Shown here piece by piece: positions 58,558 through 64,000 of a stretch of 64,000 bases of DNA. The notes beneath the pieces are model-generated. The model had not been told where the DNA came from and did not search any database. It saw nothing but the letters and a program-made list of their open reading frames with translations. The stretch lies in the NCBI RefSeq assembly GCF_910594985.1, contig NZ_CAJVCE010000004.1, forward strand, positions 382,606 through 446,605, in the 5' to 3' direction. Numbering within the stretch: the first letter of the stretch is position 1; every line of letters begins with the position of its first letter. Position numbers and translations under genes: made by a program. Origin of the DNA: Paenibacillus allorhizosphaerae. GTDB lineage: Bacteria; Bacillota; Bacilli; Paenibacillales; NBRC-103111.

Positions 58558-60246
58558 TTAGTACACGCGTATGGTCTTTTCGTAGACGGTCTCGTCGTCG
58601 GCGGAGTTCATGACCCGAATCTCCAAATTCCAATAGCCGGGATACGGGATATAGGGGCCGCGTGCTTTGTAGCTATATTTTTTCATCCCGTACGATTCGT
58701 CGAAGCTTTGATCCTCAAACGGTTCCAGCGGCACCTCGATCGGCGCGATGTCCGCGCTCTTCTGTTCCTGCAATTTATAAATGATTTGCTTCGGTTTCCC
58801 GAGTGAATCCGGGAGCCATACTTTGACCGTAAAATCGTTTACGCCGGGGGCCGCGGGACTGATCTGCGCCGTCATATGAATTTTTTCTCCCATGACATGC
58901 CAATTCAAAGGCTCGTTGGCCGGGAGCGGCGTCAAGTAGGTGAATATGCCTACGATCGCAACGATTAGCGTCATCAGTACTGCATCCGTCCGGACAAGCA
59001 AGCCGACCGATGCTTCCTTCCTGCGCCGGTAACCAAGCCGAATGAGCGTCGCGGTAATGACGACAAGCAGCACAAGCCCCGACTTGACCAGCAAATATTT
59101 GCCCCATGCGGTTTCCGTAATATAAGCGATATCCGGAAGGAATATAAATACGGACATGACGCCGGACACGATCAGCAGCAACATAGCGAGCAGCGCAGCC
59201 AGCGAAAACGAGCCGTACAACCGTTTTGCTTCTTCCCTTGCGCTTGACCACAATACGAGCATGAACAGCAAACCGCCGACCCATACGGAAGCTGCAGCCA
59301 AGTGAAGCCAGTCAAGCAAAATCGTCTCGCTCTTCGGCTCAAAGGCGGCGGCGTGGCCGAGGAAACTTTTCGCTCCCCATACAAGCGCAACCCATGCATA
59401 ATCCAGCAAGGCGCTGCGATACAGCATCACGAAAGACAGCAGGGCGAGCAACAAGCCTCCGATCCAGGCATAGCCGATTCCGGTCGCCGTGAACAGCCGC
59501 AGCAGTTCCTGGGCCCCGCCGTCGCCGACAAGCTGCCACAGATGAGCCCACATGAACAAAATATAAACGATCAAATAAGATTGCTGAATGCGTTCGCCCC
59601 AAAGCCTCAGCCTTGCGCGTACCGGCTCCGCTGTTCCGCTGCCGAACCATCGCATCCATAGCAGCCATCCCGTAAAAGCGAGCATTGTCATATAAAAAGC
59701 GATGCGCGAAGCGAACCGCAGCCCGTCTCCCAGCGTAAACCGGTCAATCAGACCGCCATGTCCTTGCAGGTGGCCCGTCTGCGGTGCGGTTCCCCCGGAG
59801 ATGTTGTCGAGGCTTTGTCCTACCGCAAACAGGTAGGTGCCGTCCACCGGATGCCCGTCCGCCGAAATTACATGGTACGTTACAAGGTACGTGCCTTTCT
59901 CCAGCTTCGGCAGATCCAGCGAAAGAACGGTCTTCGATGCGTTCATGACCGCGCTGCGGTCCGTCACTTTGCGTTTCTCGGCATCGAATACACGCAAATA
60001 ATACAGCCCTTCTTCCAGACGTTCATTGAAGGTCAGCGTGACTTTTTCCGGCGACTGCGTCAAAGACGAGTTAGCGGCGGGAGCCGATTCAATGAGGCTT
60101 GCGTGAGCGCTTGCTTCGCGGGCGCCAAGGACGGCAAACAGCATGCTTATCAAAAAAACAAAAATAAAAGTACCTGTGGAAAGACGGTACAAAGAAGCCC
60201 CTCCAGGCAGGAGCCCCAGCCTTCTGATGCGGTGCAGCAATTTCAT
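58558..60246 (-). CDS. CopC-CopD fusion copper protein (YcnJ-like)
   Basis: 562 residues from ATG 60246 (AGGAGG lies only 3 bases before, so a TTG two codons on is possible). A signal or first segment ends REASAHASLIESAPA, whose His after cleavage begins the CopC copper site; HVISADGHPVDGTYLFAV gives the second His and Asp. After CopC (to about 160) come about eight membrane segments of CopD. The C-terminal about 110 residues form an outside beta domain (MGEKIHMTAQISPAAPGVND, YPGYWNLEIRVMNSADDETV) like YtkA. B. subtilis YcnJ, with this layout, is a copper importer. Direction of transport here is inference. Confidence 0.85.
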   Translation of the reverse strand: MKLLHRIRRLGLLPGGASLYRLSTGTFIFVFLISMLFAVLGAREASAHASLIESAPAANSSLTQSPEKVTLTFNERLEEGLYYLRVFDAEKRKVTDRSAVMNASKTVLSLDLPKLEKGTYLVTYHVISADGHPVDGTYLFAVGQSLDNISGGTAPQTGHLQGHGGLIDRFTLGDGLRFASRIAFYMTMLAFTGWLLWMRWFGSGTAEPVRARLRLWGERIQQSYLIVYILFMWAHLWQLVGDGGAQELLRLFTATGIGYAWIGGLLLALLSFVMLYRSALLDYAWVALVWGAKSFLGHAAAFEPKSETILLDWLHLAAASVWVGGLLFMLVLWSSAREEAKRLYGSFSLAALLAMLLLIVSGVMSVFIFLPDIAYITETAWGKYLLVKSGLVLLVVITATLIRLGYRRRKEASVGLLVRTDAVLMTLIVAIVGIFTYLTPLPANEPLNWHVMGEKIHMTAQISPAAPGVNDFTVKVWLPDSLGKPKQIIYKLQEQKSADIAPIEVPLEPFEDQSFDESYGMKKYSYKARGPYIPYPGYWNLEIRVMNSADDETVYEKTIRVY

Positions 60247-60348
60247 AAACCTCCTAGTCATCACGTCCGACGAAAAACAGCCGGCTAACAGGAAGAAAAA
60301 TATAACCATCTGAGCTAATCTCCTGCTAATCGACAAGATTCGATCAAC

Positions 60349-60753
60349 TTACTCCTGCGAGAGCCGCTTCCGGCCGATAAACCCGTCGTCCAGCCCGTGA
60401 TAATACTCGATTCGTTCTTCCCCGAGCTTCCAGCATAATAGCACTTCGATCCCGTCGATCATCGCAGGAAAGTCAACCAAACCGGTATCGAGGTCTTTGA
60501 GCTGAGCCCCCTTCATCTGCAAGCTGCGGAAACCGGCATCGGCCTCAAGCTGCATCATTTCCAGCTCGCACTCGATGGAAAAGAAAGGGTCCTCGCCTTC
60601 CGGCTTGCCGTACTTGCGAACATGCGCCTTTAGCGCCTGCAGTTGAGCAAACTTCACTTCAAGGCGCCTGCTTATGCTTTGCAGCCTGTCGAGATCGAGG
60701 ATAACGGCGGGCAGCAATGCGTTCGCCTCTTCCGGTGTAAAATATTTTTTCAC
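60349..60753 (-). CDS. DUF2203 family protein
   Basis: 134 residues from GTG 60753, with GGAGGGAGAACC upstream. The pattern KKYFTPEEANALLPAVI, LQMKGAQLKDLDTGLVDFPA and VLLCWKLGEERIEYYHGLDD GF.GR is characteristic of DUF2203 (a small soluble protein often annotated as a cell-division-associated or unknown protein). No catalytic motif is evident beyond conserved acidic and Trp residues. It is divergent from the nrdA leader, with 260 bp to that promoter in which I see nothing else. Confidence 0.82.
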   Translation of the reverse strand: MKKYFTPEEANALLPAVILDLDRLQSISRRLEVKFAQLQALKAHVRKYGKPEGEDPFFSIECELEMMQLEADAGFRSLQMKGAQLKDLDTGLVDFPAMIDGIEVLLCWKLGEERIEYYHGLDDGFIGRKRLSQE

Positions 60754-61012
60754 GGTTCTCCCTCCATGGCCTAAGAACAATTGTTAATCCAAACGACATA
60801 GCTTGTTGCATTCTGCAGTCCATCAATCCAATGACATGGCTCTTGTGCAGCATGATCGCAAACGACTTGCGTTCCTCTGTTCGGGCTGTTTTAAAGCGCT
60901 CATGCCGCAGCTTTCTATAATGTAGCATATTTTGGACGTACGAACCAAACCCGCGGGTCCCCCTTCTCCGGGCGACTCTATTTTCCTCCCATTGTCGAAA
61001 AAAATTAATAGA

Positions 61013-61041
61013 TTGACAGATGAAGAGCCGATAGGTAAAAT
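61013..61041 (+). promoter_or_regulatory. Sigma-A promoter of the riboswitch-nrdA transcript
   Basis: TTGACA (61013-61018), 17-bp spacer, TAAAAT (61036-61041). A start site near 61048 lies about 30 bp before the riboswitch. In the stretch 60754-61012 I see no other feature. Confidence 0.8.
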
Positions 61042-61078
61042 TCATTTTAGCACTCACAAAAACTACATATTGTAGATT

Positions 61079-61255
61079 GAGGTATCTTTCACCACGATAT
61101 GTTGTGGAAGATTGAAAAGGGAAGCCGGTTTGATTCCGGAGCGGTCCCGCCACTGTAACGAAGAGGCTTTCGGCAAATTTCGCCACTGATCCGCACGGAT
61201 CGGGAAGGCCGCCGCGAGCGCTGTACTTCGAAGCCAGGATACCTGCCTTTGTCTA
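61079..61255 (+). promoter_or_regulatory. Cobalamin riboswitch controlling nrdA
   Basis: The leader contains GAGGTATCTTTCACC, AAGGGAAGCCGGTTTGATTC, GCGGTCCCGCCACTGTAACG (core) and GAAGCCAGGATACCTGCC (B12 box), in canonical order and spacing. GGTATC at the start pairs with GATACC in the box region. It precedes a class I ribonucleotide reductase gene; a B12 riboswitch there is known from other bacteria that also own the B12-dependent class II enzyme. Confidence 0.95.
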
Positions 61256-61314
61256 CGGCACGCAAGCCCCTACGGCAGATAGGGATGTGTCGCAAGAACA
61301 ACGCTTTATTTCAG

Positions 61315-61358
61315 CATGCATCTGCCTTGGGACGGCGGAGCATGTTTTTCATTTTTTT
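61315..61358 (+). terminator. Leader terminator of nrdA with competing antiterminator
   Basis: CATGC-TCTGCC / GGCGGA-GCATG forms an 11-bp stem with a one-base bulge, followed by TTTTTCATTTTTTT. The upstream strand GGCAGAT (61274-61280) can instead pair with ATCTGCC (61320-61326), breaking the stem. CCCTA...TAGGG around 61268-61284 could sequester that antiterminator strand. Confidence 0.85.
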
Positions 61359-61387
61359 AGTGCATATATGCTAAGGAGTGAACGCGC

Positions 61388-63613
61388 ATGATTATTGTAA
61401 AAAGAGACGGCACGAAGGAAGAACTCGTGTTTTCCAAAATGAAAAAAGTGATCGATTTCGCCTGCGAATCGTACCCGGAGTGCGATCCGCTGGAGCTGGA
61501 GACGGCGCTGCTGCCCTTGTTCCGCAACGGAATTTCGACCCAAGAAATTCAGCGTCTGTTAATCCAGGTCGCCGTAGAGAAAACGAGCGTCGAGCAGCCG
61601 AACTGGCAATACGTCGCAGCCAAACTTCTCACTTACGATCTATATAAAGAAGCCCGTCTGAACCGCAAATACGGTCATTTCGGTTACGGCGACCTGTACT
61701 CTTTAATTACATACTTGACCGATGCGGGACGGTACGGCGCTTACATACTGGAGCATTACAGCCGCGATGAAATTATGGAGCTCGGCAATTACATCAAACC
61801 GGAACGCGACTACCTGCTGAACTACATCGGATTGAAGACGCTCGCCGACCGCTATTTGATCAAAGGGCTGGACAAGGAAGTACTGGAACTGCCGCAGGAG
61901 CTGTTCATGGGCGTAGCGATGCATTTGGCCATGAAAGAAGCGGACAAGCTGCGTTGGGCCAAACAATTCTACGATGTGCTGAGCCAGCTGGAGATGACGG
62001 TCGCTACACCGACGCTCGCCAATGCGCGCAAGCCGCTGCATCAGTTGTCCAGCTGCTTCATCGATACGGTGCCGGACAACCTGTGGGGCATTTACAATGT
62101 CGATCAAAGCTTCGCCCAAGTATCCAAGCATGGCGGCGGCATGGGCATTTATGTCGGCAAAGTGCGCAGCCGGGGCTCCAACATCCGCGGATACAAAGGC
62201 GTCGCAGGCGGTGTCGTCCCGTGGATCAAAAACTACAATAATACGGCGGTCGCCGTCGACCAGCTGGGCGTACGTTCCGGCGCCGTCGCGGTATACCTGG
62301 ACGTATGGCACAAAGATATTCTCGACTTCCTGAACCTGCGGACGAACAACGGCGACGATCGGATGAAGGCGCATGATATATTCCCGGGCGTGTGCATTCC
62401 CGACCTGTTCATGAAAACCGTCGAAGAACGCGGCAGCTGGTACTTGCTGGACCCGCACGAGGTACGCAAAGCAAAAGGGTATTCCATCGAGGATTCGTGG
62501 GGCGATGAATGGGAAAGCCGCTACTTGGATTGCGTGAACGACGACAGCATTTCCAAGGAAGAAGTGCCGGCCATCGATATTATGAAGCGCATCCTGACGA
62601 GCTCTTTCGAGACCGGAACGCCGTTCGTCTTCTTCCGCGATACGGTAAACCGCGCCAACCCGAACAAACATAAAGGCATGATCTACTGCTCCAACCTGTG
62701 CACCGAAATTTGCCAAAACATGAGCCCGACCGAACTGATCCAAACCCAGCATGAAGACGGGATCATCACATCGCAAGTGAAAAGCGGCGACTTCGTCGTC
62801 TGCAACCTGTCGTCGACCAACCTGGGACGCGTCTATACGAAAGAAGACGTCGAGCGCGTCGTCACGACGCAAATGCGGATGATGGACAACGTCATCGACC
62901 TGAACTACTATCCGATTCCGCAGGCGGAAATTACAAATAAAAAATACCGTGCCGTCGGCCTCGGCTCCAGCGGTTACCACCAAATGCTGGCGCAGCTCCA
63001 AATTCAGTGGGAATCCGACGAGCATCTTGCCAAAGCGGACGAAATTTACGAGTGGATGAACTTCTACGCGATCAAGGCATCGATGGAAATCGCCAAAGAA
63101 AAAGGCGCCTATCCTGCCTTCGAGGGCAGCGAATGGCAAAGCGGCGCGTATTTCGAAGATCGCGGCTACGACAGCCCCGAGTGGCAGGAGCTTCAAGAGC
63201 AAGTAGCCAAGCACGGAGTGCGCAACGGCTGGATGTTCGCCGTCGCGCCCACCGCGTCCACTTCGCTCATCGCCGGTTCCACCGCGGGCATCGATCCGAT
63301 CTTCAACAAGTTTTTCGTCGAGGAGAAGAAAAATGCGGTCATCCCGCAAACCGCGCCGAACTTGAACGCCGAGACGATGTGGTTCTACAAGGAAGCGCAC
63401 CGGATCGACCAGCTCTGGAGCATCCGCGCCGCCGGTGTCCGGCAGCGCCACATCGACCAGTCGCAATCGTTCAATCTATATATCACGCCGGAGATGTCCG
63501 CGCGCGAATTCCTCGAGCTCTACATGGCGGCCTGGAAAAACGGCCTGAAAACCGTCTACTACTGCCGCAACAAGAGCCTCGAAATCGAAGATTGCGTCAG
63601 CTGCAGCGCTTAA
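61388..63613 (+). CDS. nrdA: Class I ribonucleoside-diphosphate reductase, large (alpha) subunit
   Basis: 741 residues with AAGGAG 9 bases upstream. Residues 1-about 90 form an ATP-cone (IIVKRDGTKEELVFSKMKKV). Catalytic features: the first redox Cys in LHQLSSCFIDTV, the active N-x-C-x-E in CSNLCTEICQN, the second redox Cys in VVCNLSSTNLG, the Tyr-Tyr pair in GLKTVYYCRN that carries the radical in class I enzymes, and a C-terminal CVSC pair for thioredoxin. The Tyr pair rules out class II. It makes dNDPs from NDPs with a separate metal radical subunit. No nrdB is seen within 387 bp; it may lie beyond the edge. The B12 riboswitch would repress it when cobalamin is plentiful. Confidence 0.93.
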   Translation: MIIVKRDGTKEELVFSKMKKVIDFACESYPECDPLELETALLPLFRNGISTQEIQRLLIQVAVEKTSVEQPNWQYVAAKLLTYDLYKEARLNRKYGHFGYGDLYSLITYLTDAGRYGAYILEHYSRDEIMELGNYIKPERDYLLNYIGLKTLADRYLIKGLDKEVLELPQELFMGVAMHLAMKEADKLRWAKQFYDVLSQLEMTVATPTLANARKPLHQLSSCFIDTVPDNLWGIYNVDQSFAQVSKHGGGMGIYVGKVRSRGSNIRGYKGVAGGVVPWIKNYNNTAVAVDQLGVRSGAVAVYLDVWHKDILDFLNLRTNNGDDRMKAHDIFPGVCIPDLFMKTVEERGSWYLLDPHEVRKAKGYSIEDSWGDEWESRYLDCVNDDSISKEEVPAIDIMKRILTSSFETGTPFVFFRDTVNRANPNKHKGMIYCSNLCTEICQNMSPTELIQTQHEDGIITSQVKSGDFVVCNLSSTNLGRVYTKEDVERVVTTQMRMMDNVIDLNYYPIPQAEITNKKYRAVGLGSSGYHQMLAQLQIQWESDEHLAKADEIYEWMNFYAIKASMEIAKEKGAYPAFEGSEWQSGAYFEDRGYDSPEWQELQEQVAKHGVRNGWMFAVAPTASTSLIAGSTAGIDPIFNKFFVEEKKNAVIPQTAPNLNAETMWFYKEAHRIDQLWSIRAAGVRQRHIDQSQSFNLYITPEMSAREFLELYMAAWKNGLKTVYYCRNKSLEIEDCVSCSA

Positions 63614-63620
63614 TGCGCAT

Positions 63621-63821
63621 GGGCGGGGTGGAAAACAGCGAAGCGCATTTTCCTTCCCCCGCCCGCTCACGCTTTTGCACTAATTGCGCGGGGGCTCCCG
63701 CAGTTGCACGATGCCGCCGGGCAGGAGGGAAACAGCGAAGCGCATTTCCCCCCTCTGCCCGCTTACGTTTTTGCACCACGTGCGGACGGCGGAAACAGCG
63801 AAGCGCATTTCCGCCTACCGC
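63621..63821. repeat. Three palindromic repeats sharing core CAGCGAAGCGCA with covarying stems
   Basis: The core occurs at 63636-63647, 63733-63744 and 63796-63807, always inside GGAAA...TTTCC. The outer stems differ but still pair: GGGCGGGG.GGAAAA with TTTTCC..CCCCGCCC; GGGCA..GGGAAA with TTTCCC..TGCCC; GGCGGAAA with TTTCCGCC. After the first two copies CCCGCT(C/T)ACG(C/T)TTTTGCAC also recurs. This looks like a REP- or MITE-like element family. Confidence 0.8.
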
Positions 63822-63848
63822 GCGCGAGGGGCTTGCGCAGTAAAGCGT

Positions 63849-63890
63849 GCAGCAGAGGTTCCTTGGCAAAAGCCTAGGAACCTCTGCTGC
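63849..63890 (+). repeat. Perfect 14-bp hairpin downstream of the palindromic repeats
   Basis: GCAGCAGAGGTTCC pairs with GGAACCTCTGCTGC, with inner GGC/GCC around AAAA. No T-tract follows, so a terminator role is unsure. Confidence 0.6.
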
Positions 63891-63978
63891 GAAAGCGCGC
63901 CCCCGCACCAACGCTACGCCAAAACTGCACCAACCTGCCGGCTTTCCGCCGCACCAACGTATAGCGTGCCTGAAGCGC

Positions 63979-64000
63979 CGTTTGCCCTACAGGGCAAACG
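63979..64000. repeat. Perfect 10-bp hairpin at the window edge
   Basis: CGTTTGCCCT / AGGGCAAACG with a 2-base centre ends exactly at the last base, so what follows is unseen. Between 63891 and 63978 I see only a triple GCACCAAC motif and no gene. Confidence 0.6.

Noticed and set aside
61703..63466. 587-codon open frame on the minus strand opposite nrdA
   Set aside because: It is the mirror of a well-matched nrdA with GC-rich wobble bases; the translation resembles no protein and has no ribosome site.
61388..63613. Class II (B12-dependent) ribonucleotide reductase, suggested by the riboswitch
   Set aside because: The Tyr-Tyr pair near the C-terminus and class I motif order identify NrdA; the riboswitch is repressing the B12-independent isoenzyme.

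Overview
The window looks like chromosomal DNA of a spore-former of the Paenibacillaceae (Paenibacillus/Cohnella type). It has moderate GC with GC-rich wobble positions, strong Gram-positive ribosome binding sites with frequent GTG and TTG starts, an SLH-anchored surface protein, CBO0543, DUF1259 and DUF6916 family proteins, a cre-type site, and an anaerobic cobalamin pathway of the Bacillus megaterium kind, including a CbiH60-type fusion. I see no tRNA, rRNA, CRISPR array, transposase or replication gene. The species call is inference.

Left part (1-5.8 kb, minus strand): a tight six-gene cassette encoding a GNAT acetyltransferase, a DUF6916 protein, three phage-tail-collar (microcystin-dependent-protein type) proteins and a very large secreted beta-helix/Ig-repeat protein that runs off the left edge. 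No phage structural, lysis or integration genes accompany it. It is the best candidate here for a little-described system. From 5.9 to 26 kb lie mostly single genes: a Tat-exported PhoX-type phosphatase, an unusual sigma-70 factor with a long C-terminal extension, VOC and DinB-like proteins, a fosmidomycin-resistance-type MFS pump, an APH(3')-like kinase, a decayed DUF1259 gene, a methyltransferase, a WYL regulator and a GyrI-like protein that appear to share an operator, a ThuA-like protein, an RCC1/Ig/SLH surface protein, a PLP aminotransferase and NAD synthetase.

The centre (26.2-41.2 kb) is a cobalamin locus. Eleven minus-strand genes (cbiH60-cbiX-cbiJ-cbiC-cbiD-cbiET-cbiL-cbiF-cbiG-nitroreductase-cbiA) cover every step from sirohydrochlorin to cob(II)yrinic acid a,c-diamide. 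The divergent cbiMNQO operon encodes an ECF-type cobalt importer. Each arm starts with its own cobalamin riboswitch and intrinsic terminator, and the two promoters overlap at their -35 boxes (38101-38151). A third B12 riboswitch, at 61.08-61.25 kb, with a readable antiterminator/terminator pair, precedes a class I ribonucleotide reductase large subunit. Cobalamin would thus shut off its own synthesis, cobalt import and the B12-independent reductase.

Between and beyond these (41.3-60.8 kb) are two carbohydrate modules. One is an AraC regulator, a solute-binding lipoprotein with a cre site, and a GH43/ricin-lectin enzyme. The other is an AraC regulator with a 21-bp-spaced direct repeat, a second solute-binding lipoprotein, and two coupled FAD-type proteins. 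An ECF sigma/putative anti-sigma pair, a chemoreceptor, an aldo/keto reductase, an MFS protein preceded by a long hairpin, a GGDEF(degenerate)-EAL protein, a CopC-CopD-type copper protein and a DUF2203 protein fill the rest. After nrdA the window ends in about 390 bases without a gene, holding three palindromic repeats with an identical core and compensating stem changes, plus two further strong hairpins.
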